Assembly: GCA_031549885.1 (NCBI GenBank)
Contig: JAVBPD010000157.1
Span: 1-53,124 of the forward strand
Source: WQUF01 sp031549885
GTDB taxonomy: Bacteria; Bacillota; Clostridia; Clostridiales; Clostridiaceae
DNA length: 53,124 nucleotides
Direction of reading: 5' to 3'
Below, one piece after another: positions 41,967 through 51,267 of this stretch. Positions within the stretch are counted from its first letter, which is position 1; every line of letters starts with the position of its first letter. The notes under the pieces were generated by a model. The model saw only the letters and a program-made list of their open reading frames with translations. It was not told the DNA's origin and searched no databases. The translations under genes were made by a program, and so were the position numbers.

Positions 41967-43094
41967 TTGTACAGATATAAACCTCATAAAGAGTTTATAC
42001 TTAAGAAACGATTAGTTAAATACATAATTTTGTTAGCAGCATTAATTTTCATTATGGTATTTTGGAACCAAATCTTTAGCTTTTTAAATAGCATATGGAA
42101 TTTAATTTCTCCACTTGTGCTTGGATGTGCAATGGCTTATATATTAAATATTATTATGACTAAACTTGAAAAGATTTATTTTCCAGATTCTAAAAATGAT
42201 TTAATTAATAAAACTAAACCTTTTATCTGTTTAATTTTGTCTATAATAATCATACTAATTATTATATTAATTGTTGTCACTTTGCTCGTACCTGAGTTTA
42301 TAAAAGCAATATCTGAATTTGCAAAAACTTTCCCCATATATTTAAACAAGGTCAACGCATACTTTAAAGACAGCAATCAGTTGCCTATAGTATCAGAAAC
42401 TTTAAAAACCATTCAACTTGATTGGAACAACATCATAAACAGCATTACTACTTATGCTACAAAGGGTGTAACTGGAATTTTTTCCTTTGTAGGAAATTTT
42501 ACAAGCGCTGTAGTTAGCTTTTTCTTAGCATTTACATTTATGATATATTTATTGTTAAATAAAGAAATGGTTTTTAGACAAATTGGTAAGTTAACAAGAG
42601 CTTTTTTGAAGCAAAGTCAAATTACATTAATTAAAAAGTTTATCGTTGTAGCTAATGAATGTTTCTCAAGTTTTATAGTTGGCCAGTGCACCGAAGCTGT
42701 AATTTTAGGCTCGTTATGTACTTTAGGAATGATTATTTTTAGATTTCCTTTTGCTCTTGCCATTGGTGCATGCGTTGGCATAACTGCTTTAATCCCCATA
42801 TTTGGAGCTTATATTGGAACTATTATAGGTGCATTTTTAATATTGACAGTGGATCCTCTTAAAGCGCTGCTCTTTATAGTTTATATTCTAGTGCTTCAAC
42901 AACTAGAAAACAATTTTATCTATCCAAAAGTAGTTGGAACATCTATTGGCTTACCTGGCATATGGGTTTTTGCTGCCATAACAATAGGTGCAGGGTTTGG
43001 CGGTATTGCTGGAATGCTTGTGAGCGTACCTTTAGCTGCAACAGTTTATAAGCTTCTTCGCATTAGCGTAAACGAAAAATTAGGAAATTCATAA
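41967..43094 (+). CDS. AI-2E family transporter (YtvI/YdbI type)
   Basis: The 375-residue protein has seven to eight membrane segments, two near the N-terminus, a ~100-residue extracytoplasmic region and a cluster toward the end. It has the family segments VGQCTEAVILGSLCTLGM, IPIFGAYIGTIIG and QQLENNFIYPKVVG. Members export small solutes or act in Na+/H+ exchange; few are real autoinducer-2 exporters. I chose TTG 41967 with AAGGATGTG upstream. It is separated from rplS by a promoter, so it is its own unit. Confidence 0.87.
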   Translation: MYRYKPHKEFILKKRLVKYIILLAALIFIMVFWNQIFSFLNSIWNLISPLVLGCAMAYILNIIMTKLEKIYFPDSKNDLINKTKPFICLILSIIIILIIILIVVTLLVPEFIKAISEFAKTFPIYLNKVNAYFKDSNQLPIVSETLKTIQLDWNNIINSITTYATKGVTGIFSFVGNFTSAVVSFFLAFTFMIYLLLNKEMVFRQIGKLTRAFLKQSQITLIKKFIVVANECFSSFIVGQCTEAVILGSLCTLGMIIFRFPFALAIGACVGITALIPIFGAYIGTIIGAFLILTVDPLKALLFIVYILVLQQLENNFIYPKVVGTSIGLPGIWVFAAITIGAGFGGIAGMLVSVPLAATVYKLLRISVNEKLGNS

Positions 43095-43110
43095 TTTAAA
43101 TTTTTCTTCA

Positions 43111-43139
43111 TTGACTAAGCAAATTATATATGTTAAAAT
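43111..43139 (+). promoter_or_regulatory. Strong promoter of rplS
   Basis: TTGACT (43111-43116), exactly 17 bp, TAAAAT (43134-43139) with an extended TG (TG-T-TAAAAT). Transcription should begin near 43146 and run through a ~68-nt leader. Confidence 0.85.
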
Positions 43140-43141
43140 TT

Positions 43142-43196
43142 AAACCGTGCTAGTACGAACGGTCCTCTGCAAACTTTGGCATGAACGTTTAATAAT
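43142..43196 (+). promoter_or_regulatory. Candidate ribosomal protein L19 leader
   Basis: The leader holds a hairpin ACCGT (43144-43148) / ACGGT (43159-43163), then a GC-containing stretch CCTCTGCAAACTTTGGCATGAACG, with an AAAC/GTTT outer pairing possible. Position and size suit the Firmicutes L19 autoregulatory leader, but I cannot match the consensus with certainty. Confidence 0.45.
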
Positions 43197-43213
43197 ATTA
43201 GGAGGGAATGCAC

Positions 43214-43570
43214 ATGTTAGATGTTATAAGAGCAATTGAGCAAGAACAGATAAGAACAGATCACCCAGACTTTAGGGTTGGAGATACAGTAAAAGTTCAT
43301 ATCAAAGTTAAAGAAGAAAAAAGAGAAAGAATTCAAATTTTTGAAGGAACAGTTTTAAAGAGACAAAATGGCGGAATTAGAGAAACCTTTACAGTTAGAA
43401 GAATTGCTTCAGGAATTGGTGTTGAAAGAATTTTCCCTGTTAATTCTCCAATAATCGCTAAAATTGAAATAGTTAGAAAAGGTAAAGTAAGAAGAGCTAA
43501 ACTTTACTACTTAAGAAAAAGAGTAGGTAAAGCAGCTAAGGTTAAAGAACTGATTATCAAAAAGGCCTAA
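43214..43570 (+). CDS. rplS: 50S ribosomal protein L19
   Basis: The 118-residue protein is full-length bL19, with MLDVIRAIEQEQIR, FRVGDTVKVHIKVKEEKRERIQ, FEGTVLKRQNGGIRETFTVRRIASGIGVERIFPVNSP and the AKLYYLRKRVGKAAKVKE end. It contacts the 30S-50S interface. ATG 43214 lies 7 nt after AGGAGGGA; an in-frame ATG two codons earlier is too close to the site. It has its own promoter and terminator. Confidence 0.98.
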   Translation: MLDVIRAIEQEQIRTDHPDFRVGDTVKVHIKVKEEKRERIQIFEGTVLKRQNGGIRETFTVRRIASGIGVERIFPVNSPIIAKIEIVRKGKVRRAKLYYLRKRVGKAAKVKELIIKKA

Positions 43571-43584
43571 GAAGCCTTTTTTTA
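43559..43584 (+). terminator. Terminator of rplS
   Basis: AAAAAGGC pairs with GCCTTTTT over a 7-nt loop that contains the stop codon, followed by T residues. Some read-through into rbgA is possible as no separate promoter was seen. Confidence 0.75.
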
Positions 43585-43611
43585 ATATTATAATTTTTAT
43601 GAGGTTAAATA

Positions 43612-44472
43612 ATGAATAAAATCAATTGGTTTCCTGGTCATATGGCTAAGACCATAAGAGAAATAAAAGAAAGAATAAATTTAGTTGATGCTGTAATTGA
43701 TATTAGAGACGCAAGAATTGTATATTCTAGTTCTATTCCAAACATTAATAAGATTATAAATAATAAGCCAAGAATAATACTTTTAAACAAATGTGACCTT
43801 GCCGATGACAATGTTACCAATCAGTTTTTAAAATTATTAAAAAACGACAATACAATTTCTTTAGAAATTAATGCTTTAACTGGCAAAGGAATAAATAATA
43901 TTAAAAAAAGTTTAGAAGAATTGTTAAAACATAAACTTGACAAGCTAAAATCAAAAGGTATATTAAATTATGATTTAAAAGTTCTTGTTATGGGCATACC
44001 TAATGTAGGAAAATCATCTTTTATCAACAGAGTTTCTAAAACCTCTATTGCAAAAGTTTCCGATAAACCCGGAGTTACAAGATCTCTGCAATGGATTAAA
44101 TCCAGCATAGGAATAACTATGATGGATTCTCCTGGGCTTTTATGGCCAAATTTAGAAGATGAAACAACAGGAATTAATTTAGCTTTAACTGGAGCAATAA
44201 AGGAAGAAATATTAGATATAGAAGATTTAGCTTATTATTTAATAAAAAAACTTTCAAATGAATATCCAAATAATTTAATGGCAAGATATAATTTAGAAAA
44301 TGTAGAAAGCGATATACCATATTTAATTGATAATATAGGTAAAAAAAGAGGATGTTTAAAATCTGGTGGTGAAATAGATTATACAAGAGTTTCTAAGATT
44401 ATTCTTGATGATTTTAGAAGCGGTAAAATTGGTTGTATTTCTTTAGAAAAGCCAAATAAGGAAGTAAAATAA
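43612..44472 (+). CDS. rbgA: Ribosome biogenesis GTPase RbgA (YlqF)
   Basis: The 286-residue GTPase is circularly permuted: G4 NKCD (residues ~60) comes first, then G1 GIPNVGKSSF and G3 DSPGLLWP, preceded by WFPGHMAKT at the N-terminus. It is essential for late 50S subunit assembly in Bacillus. It follows rplS, as expected for this module. Its stop shares a base with the rnhB start. Confidence 0.95.
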   Translation: MNKINWFPGHMAKTIREIKERINLVDAVIDIRDARIVYSSSIPNINKIINNKPRIILLNKCDLADDNVTNQFLKLLKNDNTISLEINALTGKGINNIKKSLEELLKHKLDKLKSKGILNYDLKVLVMGIPNVGKSSFINRVSKTSIAKVSDKPGVTRSLQWIKSSIGITMMDSPGLLWPNLEDETTGINLALTGAIKEEILDIEDLAYYLIKKLSNEYPNNLMARYNLENVESDIPYLIDNIGKKRGCLKSGGEIDYTRVSKIILDDFRSGKIGCISLEKPNKEVK

Positions 44473-45290
44473 TGAGTAAAGAATTAATGACTTTAAAAGA
44501 TTTAAATATTATCTTTAATGAACAAATTAATATTTATAAAAATAATAGTGAAAGTTTAGAAGTTATAAATTTTTTAAAATCACTATCCAAAGACAAGCGC
44601 ATAGGTGCAATAGCCTTAATGAACAAGTTTAAACGAATAGAAAAAGAACACGAGGAAGAAATTAATAGAATTGAAACAATGTATAATTTAGATAGAAGTT
44701 TTAATGCGGTTCACCTTGCTGGAGCAGATGAGGTTGGAAGAGGCCCTCTTGCTGGTCCAATTGTTGCTGCTGCAGTTATTTTAGAATCAAATTTAAATCC
44801 AAAAAAAGAATTTATTTTAGGTCTTAAGGATTCTAAAAAATTAAATTCAAAACTTCGCAGCGAGCTTTCCGAAATCATTAAAGAAAAATCAATATGCTAT
44901 TACATTGCTTCAATAAACAACACTGAAATAGATAAATATGGTATTCAAAACTGCAATGTTGAAGTTTTAAAACGCGCTATACTTGGTTTGAAAGTAGTTC
45001 CTGATTATGCCATTTCAGATGGCTATGTTATAAATGATTTAAACATTCCCACAAAGAACATCATTAAAGGAGATGTTTATAGCGCTTCAATTGCAGCAGC
45101 TTCTATAATTGCAAAAGTATACAGAGATAATTTAATGGTTGAATATTCAAAAATGTATCCTGAATACAATTTTGAATCAAATATGGGTTATGGCACAAAA
45201 GAGCATATTGCTGCGCTTACTCTCTATGGTCCAACACCTATACATAGAAAAAGCTTTATTAAAAATTTTATTTTAAAAAACAAAGTATAA
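44472..45290 (+). CDS. rnhB: Ribonuclease HII
   Basis: The 272-residue enzyme has the RNase HII motif GADEVGRGPLAGPIVAAAV (catalytic Asp and Glu), LKDSKKL, VLKRAI, the DG segment and IKGDVYSASIAAASIIAKVYRD. It removes RNA primers and single ribonucleotides from DNA. An ~80-residue N-terminal extension is present, as in Bacillus RnhB. Start ATG 44472 overlaps the rbgA stop by one base (TAATG). Confidence 0.96.
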   Translation: MSKELMTLKDLNIIFNEQINIYKNNSESLEVINFLKSLSKDKRIGAIALMNKFKRIEKEHEEEINRIETMYNLDRSFNAVHLAGADEVGRGPLAGPIVAAAVILESNLNPKKEFILGLKDSKKLNSKLRSELSEIIKEKSICYYIASINNTEIDKYGIQNCNVEVLKRAILGLKVVPDYAISDGYVINDLNIPTKNIIKGDVYSASIAAASIIAKVYRDNLMVEYSKMYPEYNFESNMGYGTKEHIAALTLYGPTPIHRKSFIKNFILKNKV

Positions 45291-45322
45291 AAATTTCAAT
45301 TTATTGATCTGGAGGTGTCTTT

Positions 45323-46423
45323 TTGGAAAAATCAAAAGTATATTTTACAAATTTGTCTACTAAGCCTGGTTTAAATTTATTAGATAAGCTTGAAAAATTA
45401 ATAAAAAAAGCTGGAATGGAAAGCATTGATTTTAAAAATAAATACACTGCAATTAAAATTCACGTTGGTGAACCTGGAAATTTAGCATATTTAAGACCAA
45501 ACTATGCAGCTAAAGTAGTTAGCATAATAAAATCTTTAGGTGGCTTTCCTTTTCTAACCGATTCAAATACCCTTTATTCAGGAAGGCGTTCAAATGCTTT
45601 AGAACATCTTGAAAGCGCTTATGAAAATGGATACAATCCCTTTACTGTAGGATGTCACATAATTATTGCAGATGGGCTTAAAGGAACAGATTATACCGAA
45701 GTTAAATTAGATGAAGAATACTGCAAATTTGCTAAAATCGGAACTGCTATTGTAGATGCTGATATCATTATCTCTATGAACCATTTTAAAGGCCATGAAA
45801 TGACTGGCTTTGGTGGAGCTTTAAAGAACCTTGGAATGGGTTCAGCTTCCCGTGGTGGTAAGCTTGAAATGCATTCTGCATCAAAACCAATTATAGCATC
45901 TAAAAACTGCGTTGGATGCCAAATGTGTTATAAAAATTGCGCTCATGATGCAATAAAAATGATTGATAAAAAGGCTGTTATTGACTATGATAAATGCGTT
46001 GGATGTGGTCAATGTGTTGCTAGCTGTGTATATGATGCAGCTAGAGTTAAATGGGATGGAGCAGCTGATACAGCTTCTATGAAAATAGCTGAATATGCTA
46101 AAGCAGTTATAAAAGATAAACCAAACTTTCATATTAACTTTATAATGAATGTATCTCCTCATTGTGATTGTTGGGATAGCAATGACACAGCTATAGTGCC
46201 AGACATTGGAATTTTAGCATCTTTTGACCCTGTTGCCATTGATATAGCCTGTGCAGATTTGGTTAATAAAGCTCCAATTATACATACATCTGTGCTTAAA
46301 GATTGCAGTGATGATGAAGATAAATTTAACCACATTCATTCAAATACTAATTGGAAAACTCAACTTGAACATGGAGTAAAAATTGGAATTGGATCGCTTG
46401 AATACGAATTAATTGAAGTTTAA
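45323..46423 (+). CDS. DUF362 ferredoxin-domain protein
   Basis: The 366-residue protein combines a DUF362 domain (FKNKYTAIKIHVGEPGN, NHFKGHEMTGFGGALKNLGMG, DIGILASFDPVAIDIA) with two 4Fe-4S clusters in the middle (CVGCQMCYKNCAHDAI and CVGCGQCVASCVYDA). It is probably a soluble iron-sulfur redox or Fe-S maturation protein of anaerobes. The TTG start follows GGAGGTG. It replaces the usual gene (yraN) after rnhB. Terminator follows. Confidence 0.9.
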   Translation: MEKSKVYFTNLSTKPGLNLLDKLEKLIKKAGMESIDFKNKYTAIKIHVGEPGNLAYLRPNYAAKVVSIIKSLGGFPFLTDSNTLYSGRRSNALEHLESAYENGYNPFTVGCHIIIADGLKGTDYTEVKLDEEYCKFAKIGTAIVDADIIISMNHFKGHEMTGFGGALKNLGMGSASRGGKLEMHSASKPIIASKNCVGCQMCYKNCAHDAIKMIDKKAVIDYDKCVGCGQCVASCVYDAARVKWDGAADTASMKIAEYAKAVIKDKPNFHINFIMNVSPHCDCWDSNDTAIVPDIGILASFDPVAIDIACADLVNKAPIIHTSVLKDCSDDEDKFNHIHSNTNWKTQLEHGVKIGIGSLEYELIEV

Positions 46424-46430
46424 AATTAAA

Positions 46431-46464
46431 ATAAACCCAGCTTAGAATTTTAAGCTGGGTTTAA
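46431..46464. terminator. Bidirectional terminator between DUF362 and livK1
   Basis: AAACCCAGCTTA pairs with TAAGCTGGGTTT across a 6-nt loop, with A and T tracts on both sides. Confidence 0.9.
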
Positions 46465-46476
46465 TGGTTTAATTAA

Positions 46477-47634
46477 TTAATCAGCTTTAGCAACACCTTT
46501 AAAAACAAATTTACCATCTTGTATTACTTTTAAAACAGCATCTTTAATAGCATCGCCATTCTCATCTAAAGATATGGTACCAGTAGCTCCAACGAAGCCC
46601 TTTGTAGCAGCAATTGCATCTCTAATTTTTACTGAATCATCAGAATTAGCTCTTTTTATTGCATCAAGTAAAACTAAATATGAATCATAAGCATTTGCTG
46701 CAAAAGCTGCTGGTGCTTCTCCATATTCCTTTGTATATTCATCAACGAATTTCTTTGCTTCATCATTTGCTAAATTTGATGGGTCAAAGAACGATGATAA
46801 AACTACTCCTTCAACTGCGCTTCCACCAACATCTATAAATGCTTGAATTTCCCAAGTGTCTCCACCAATAAATGGAGTTTGTATTCCTAATTGTCTTGCT
46901 TGTTTAATTATCATTGCTGATTCTGTATAATTTCCAGGAGCAAAAATCAAATCAGGATTTTTTGTTTTAATATTTTGAAGCTGAGCTGAAAAATCAGTAT
47001 CACCAGTATTATATTTTTGAGTATCAACTATAGCACTGCCATCTCCAGATAGCTTTGTAAATTGTTCTACAAAATAATTTGCAAGACCAACAGAATAATC
47101 ATTTGAAACTTCTTGCATAATAGCAACTTTTTTAGCCTTTAAATCATTAAAAGCATAATTTGCCATTACAGTTCCTTGAAATGGATCAATAAAACATACT
47201 CTGAAGTAATATTCATTTCCTTGAGTAACCAGTGGATTGGTGCAGGAACATCCAACAGCTGGAACTTTAGCATTTTTTACAATATCCCCTGCTGCCATGG
47301 CAAGTGAACTTCCCCAACTGCCAAGTATAGCTTTTACTTTATCTTGTTCTATTAATTTTGAAGCTGCATTAGCTGCTTCAACTTTATCAGATTTATTATC
47401 TGCTATAACCAATTCTACCTTTTTACCTAAAACTTCAGGGTATAATTTGTTAGCAAGTTTAATTCCGTTTACTTCAAGCTGCCCACCAGCTGCATTAGCT
47501 CCTGTTATTGGTTCAAATACTCCAATTTTTATAACATCTGAAGATGTGCCACCGCCATTACCTGTACTTGCACATCCAAATAGTGAAAAAACAAGACTAG
47601 ACATTAAAACAATACTTAACAATTTTTTATTCAT
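46477..47634 (-). CDS. livK: Branched-chain amino acid-binding lipoprotein, copy 1
   Basis: The 385-residue lipoprotein has lipobox SLFGC, then a Leu/Ile/Val-binding type I periplasmic-binding fold starting IKIGVFEPITGANAAGGQ, with LGSWGSSLAMAAGDI and FRVCFIDPF. It captures branched-chain amino acids for the LivHMGF importer. ATG 47634 follows GGGGTGG; the in-frame ATG 15 bp upstream overlaps that site and is rejected. It has its own promoter 93 bp after livF. Near-identical to copy 2 at 51268-52440. Confidence 0.93.
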   Translation of the reverse strand: MNKKLLSIVLMSSLVFSLFGCASTGNGGGTSSDVIKIGVFEPITGANAAGGQLEVNGIKLANKLYPEVLGKKVELVIADNKSDKVEAANAASKLIEQDKVKAILGSWGSSLAMAAGDIVKNAKVPAVGCSCTNPLVTQGNEYYFRVCFIDPFQGTVMANYAFNDLKAKKVAIMQEVSNDYSVGLANYFVEQFTKLSGDGSAIVDTQKYNTGDTDFSAQLQNIKTKNPDLIFAPGNYTESAMIIKQARQLGIQTPFIGGDTWEIQAFIDVGGSAVEGVVLSSFFDPSNLANDEAKKFVDEYTKEYGEAPAAFAANAYDSYLVLLDAIKRANSDDSVKIRDAIAATKGFVGATGTISLDENGDAIKDAVLKVIQDGKFVFKGVAKAD

Positions 47635-47667
47635 TTTTTTCCACCCCATTTTATAGTTTGATTTTTA

Positions 47668-47696
47668 ATTATATACTATTTTTAATCCTAACTCAA
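47668..47696 (-). promoter_or_regulatory. Promoter of livK copy 1
   Basis: Minus strand TTGAGT (47696-47691), 17-bp spacer, TATAAT (47673-47668), 34 bp before the start codon. Confidence 0.75.
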
Positions 47697-47727
47697 TAAT
47701 AACCTTTATTATTTAAATAAATTCTTA

Positions 47728-48447
47728 TTATTTAACAGTTACACTTTCTCCTAAATATGCTTTTTTAACTTCCTCATTTACTAAAAGTTCCTTTCCAGGA
47801 CCTGTTAGTTTAATATTTCCAGTTTCAAGAACATAACCTACATGTGCTATATGAAGTGCTACATTTGCATTTTGTTCTATTAAAAGAACTGTTATGCCTT
47901 CACTATTTATCTTTTTAATAATTTGAAAAATCTCTTTTACAATAAGTGGTGCAAGTCCTAAAGAAGGCTCATCCATCATTAAAAGCCTTGGTTTTGCCAT
48001 AAGCGCTCTTGCAACAGCAAGCATTTGCTGCTCCCCACCTGAAAGGGTTCCGCCTAATTGCCAAGTTCTTTCTTTAAGCCTTGGAAACAATTCATGGATC
48101 CAATCTAAATCTTTTTTAATTCCTTCTGGGTCCTTTCTAAAAAAAGCGCCCATTTTTAAATTTTCATAAACTGTAAGATCTGAAAAAATTCTTCTCCCCT
48201 CAGGTACAAGCGAAATACCTTTTTGAACAATTTGGTGAGTTGGTACGCTTAATAAATCGATGCCTTCAAAATTTATACTTCCACTTACAGGTTTTACAAG
48301 GCCTACTACAGTTCTTAAAGTAGTACTTTTTCCTGCTCCATTTGCTCCAACTAATGTAACAATTTGTCCCTTAGCCACATTTATGGATATACCCTTTAAA
48401 GCTTCAATTCCACCATAAGAAACTACTAAATTTTCAATCTTAAGCAT
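47728..48447 (-). CDS. livF: Branched-chain amino acid ABC ATPase LivF
   Basis: The 239-residue ATPase has Walker A GANGAGKST, signature LSGGEQQ, Walker B LLMMDEPSLGL and switch His region IEQNANVAL. The LivF signature TLRTVVGLVKPVSG and EGRRIF are present. It pairs with LivG as the motor. ATG overlaps the livG stop by 8 bp. Confidence 0.94.
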   Translation of the reverse strand: MLKIENLVVSYGGIEALKGISINVAKGQIVTLVGANGAGKSTTLRTVVGLVKPVSGSINFEGIDLLSVPTHQIVQKGISLVPEGRRIFSDLTVYENLKMGAFFRKDPEGIKKDLDWIHELFPRLKERTWQLGGTLSGGEQQMLAVARALMAKPRLLMMDEPSLGLAPLIVKEIFQIIKKINSEGITVLLIEQNANVALHIAHVGYVLETGNIKLTGPGKELLVNEEVKKAYLGESVTVK

Positions 48448-49219
48448 CTTCAGCCACCCCCAGATAAGCCTCTATAACTCTTTTATTATTTTGAATCTCG
48501 TAGGGACTACCTTTTGCAATGGTTATTCCATAATCAAAAACATAAATCCTGTCAGATATTCCCATAACCAAATGCATATGATGCTCTATAAGAAAAATTG
48601 ATAACTTATATTCTTTTCTTATTTGATCGATAAAATGAGTTAATTCTTCAGTCTCCTTAGGATTCATACCTGCTGCTGGCTCATCAAGCAGCAAAAGTTT
48701 AGGATCAGTGGCAAGCGCTCTTGCAATTTCAAGTCTCCTCTGCTGTCCATATGGAAGAGAGGATGATTTATCATCTTTATATTTAATAAGATCAAATTTT
48801 TCTAAAAGATCATAGGATTTCTCTATCATAAGGGTTTCTTGCTTTTTGTATTTAGGAAGGTTTAAAATAGCACTAAAAACATCGGATTTAAGCCTTAAAT
48901 GATTTGCTATGAAAATATTATCTAAAACCGATAAGTCTTTAAACAATCTAATATTTTGAAATGTTCTAGCTATTCCAAGCTTAGTTATTTTATCTGGTCT
49001 AAAACCAGTAATATCATTTCCTAAAAAATATACTTTTCCAAATGTTGGCTTATAAACTCCAGTTATCATATTAAATGAGGTTGTTTTTCCGGCTCCATTT
49101 GGCCCAATAAGAGCCACTATTTCCCCTTCATTTACATCCATGTTAAAATCTTTTACTGCAGTAAGACCTCCAAATTGCATTGTAATATTTTCTAGCTTAA
49201 TTATATTTTTTAACGCCAT
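48440..49219 (-). CDS. livG: Branched-chain amino acid ABC ATPase LivG
   Basis: The 259-residue ATPase has Walker A GPNGAGKTT, LPYGQQRRLEIARAL in the signature position, Walker B LLLLDEPAAGMNP and IEHHMHLVM. The GKVYFLGNDITGFRPDKITKLGIARTFQ region is the LivG hallmark. It is 4 bp after livM and overlaps livF. Confidence 0.94.
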   Translation of the reverse strand: MALKNIIKLENITMQFGGLTAVKDFNMDVNEGEIVALIGPNGAGKTTSFNMITGVYKPTFGKVYFLGNDITGFRPDKITKLGIARTFQNIRLFKDLSVLDNIFIANHLRLKSDVFSAILNLPKYKKQETLMIEKSYDLLEKFDLIKYKDDKSSSLPYGQQRRLEIARALATDPKLLLLDEPAAGMNPKETEELTHFIDQIRKEYKLSIFLIEHHMHLVMGISDRIYVFDYGITIAKGSPYEIQNNKRVIEAYLGVAEDA

Positions 49220-49223
49220 TTTT

Positions 49224-50288
49224 CTATTCCCCCTTTTTTAGAGGTGGTTTATTTGATTTTTTATTGAAAATATTAAATAAATAATTCCAAGAAAATTCAT
49301 TAGATCCCATAATACCTCTTCTGAAAAATATTACAACAATTACCAATATTAATGAGAAAATAACCATTCTAAGACCAGGTAAATTTATTGTTGTAAACCC
49401 TAAATTCATAGGAGAATCTAAAAATCTAAGCCATTCTTGACCTATAGTTACAATAAATGCTGAAATAATTGTTCCAGTTATACTTCCCATTCCTCCTAAT
49501 ACAATTATAAGCAATATATTAAAAGTTAAAGTAAATTTAAACATAGTTGGATCTATTGTTCCTAATATACTTGCTAAAAGTCCTCCACCAATTCCTGCGA
49601 AAAAGGCTCCGATCATAAATGACATTAATTTATGTTTGAATAAATTTATTCCCATAGCTTCTGCAGCCACTTCGTCTTCACGAATAGCCTTTAAAGCTTT
49701 ACCATAACTACTTTTAATTAATAATACCAAAATCACTGTTGTAAAAATTGCTATGCAAAATGTCCAAATTAAATTTGCATTATTAGGTATTCCCTTTATT
49801 CCTAATGCTCCATTTGTAATGCTTTGTGTATTTGTAAAAACTACTCTTATAATTTCTGCAAAGCCAAGAGTTGCAATAGCAAGATAATCTCCCCTTAGCC
49901 TTAAAACAGGTGCGCCAATTAAGAAAGCAAAAAACGCTGTTATTAAACCTGCAACTAAAAGAGCTAATATAAATGGCATTGAAATTTTATTAAAAGGAAA
50001 AATTAACGGTGACATGTAAAATATTCTTTCTTTTGTAGCAGGGGTCATCGTTAACAGTGCTGTTGCATAAGCTCCGACAGCCATAAAGCCTGCATGTCCA
50101 AGTGAAAAAAGTCCAGTAAATCCATTAATTAAATTCATGCTCAATCCAAGAATTGCATAAATTGCACAGTTGTTTAAAATTCTTAACATATAAGAATCTA
50201 AAGTAGAATTGGCTATAAAAGCAAATATTATTACTAGAACCATACAAATTAAAGTTAAAATCATATTTCTCATATTAGTTTTTTTCAT
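49224..50288 (-). CDS. livM: Branched-chain amino acid ABC permease LivM
   Basis: The 354-residue permease has about ten membrane segments and the LivM pattern SLGHAGFMAVGAYATALL, GAPVLRLRGDYLAIATLGFAEIIR, SYGKALKAIREDEVAAEAMGIN and GGMGSITGTIISA. It forms the channel with LivH. The ATG follows GAGGT, 11 bp after livH. Confidence 0.94.
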   Translation of the reverse strand: MKKTNMRNMILTLICMVLVIIFAFIANSTLDSYMLRILNNCAIYAILGLSMNLINGFTGLFSLGHAGFMAVGAYATALLTMTPATKERIFYMSPLIFPFNKISMPFILALLVAGLITAFFAFLIGAPVLRLRGDYLAIATLGFAEIIRVVFTNTQSITNGALGIKGIPNNANLIWTFCIAIFTTVILVLLIKSSYGKALKAIREDEVAAEAMGINLFKHKLMSFMIGAFFAGIGGGLLASILGTIDPTMFKFTLTFNILLIIVLGGMGSITGTIISAFIVTIGQEWLRFLDSPMNLGFTTINLPGLRMVIFSLILVIVVIFFRRGIMGSNEFSWNYLFNIFNKKSNKPPLKKGE

Positions 50289-50299
50289 AATATCTTACC

Positions 50300-51205
50300 T
50301 CATACCTTGTCCGCAATTTTTTCGCCCATTATTCCAGTAGGTCTAAATAATAATATTATTATTAGAACAATGAAAGCAAAAGCATCTCTATATCCGGTTA
50401 AATCTATAGACAGTCCTAGCATATTTGGCAGCGCAATTATAATTATTTCACCAGCTCCTAAAATTAAGCCTCCAATAACTGCACCTTTAATGTTGCCAAT
50501 ACCACCAACTACTGCTGCAATAAAGCATTTTAACCCAGGCATCATTCCCATGTAAGGTTGAACAGTAGTATATTTTAACCCCCACATTATTCCACCTATG
50601 GCAGCAAGTGTCGAACCAATTGCAAATGTAATAGAAATTACAGTATTAACATTGACCCCCATTAACCTTGCTGCTTCATGATCCTTAGACAAAGCTCTCA
50701 TAGCCATACCACTTTTAGTATGATTAATTAAAAATAATAACACAGCAAGGAAAATAATTGTTAAAATTGGTATGATTACATTTACCTTTTGTAAGGAAAC
50801 TGGGCCGAGCTGTATAACATCTGTAAAAATTGAAATTTGCGGAAATGCTTTTGTTACCCCACCAAACATTAATACTGCTAAGCTTTCTAAAAAGAATGAT
50901 ACACCAATTGCTGATATCATAACGGAAATTTTTGGTGCATCTCTAAGTGGTGAATATGCAGCTTTTTCAATAATTATTCCTAAAGCTGCTGTTAAAATGA
51001 TAGCTAATAAAAATGTTATTGGCCAAGGTATATGAAACATCACCATTCCATAGAAAGCAAAATAAACTGACATCATGAAAATATCGCCATGGGCAAAATT
51101 TATAAGCCTTAAAATACCATAAACCATTGTATATCCTATAGCAATGAGGGCATATAAGCTACCTAATGATATGGCATTTGTTAAAACTTGCAAAAAGTTA
51201 TTCAT
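50300..51205 (-). CDS. livH: Branched-chain amino acid ABC permease LivH
   Basis: The 301-residue permease has eight membrane segments with LYALIAIGYTMVYGILRLINFAHGD near the N-terminus, AMRALSKDHEAARLMGVNVN as coupling loop and VVGGIGNIKGAVIGGLILG. ATG 51205 follows AGAGGTGG; an in-frame upstream ATG would add 11 residues lacking a site. It is the first permease after livK copy 2, 62 bp downstream. Confidence 0.94.
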   Translation of the reverse strand: MNNFLQVLTNAISLGSLYALIAIGYTMVYGILRLINFAHGDIFMMSVYFAFYGMVMFHIPWPITFLLAIILTAALGIIIEKAAYSPLRDAPKISVMISAIGVSFFLESLAVLMFGGVTKAFPQISIFTDVIQLGPVSLQKVNVIIPILTIIFLAVLLFLINHTKSGMAMRALSKDHEAARLMGVNVNTVISITFAIGSTLAAIGGIMWGLKYTTVQPYMGMMPGLKCFIAAVVGGIGNIKGAVIGGLILGAGEIIIIALPNMLGLSIDLTGYRDAFAFIVLIIILLFRPTGIMGEKIADKV

Positions 51206-51267
51206 AAAATACCACCTCTCCAAAATATCCTTTTTCAATTTTTTAATTTGAAAAAGGATTAATTCTA

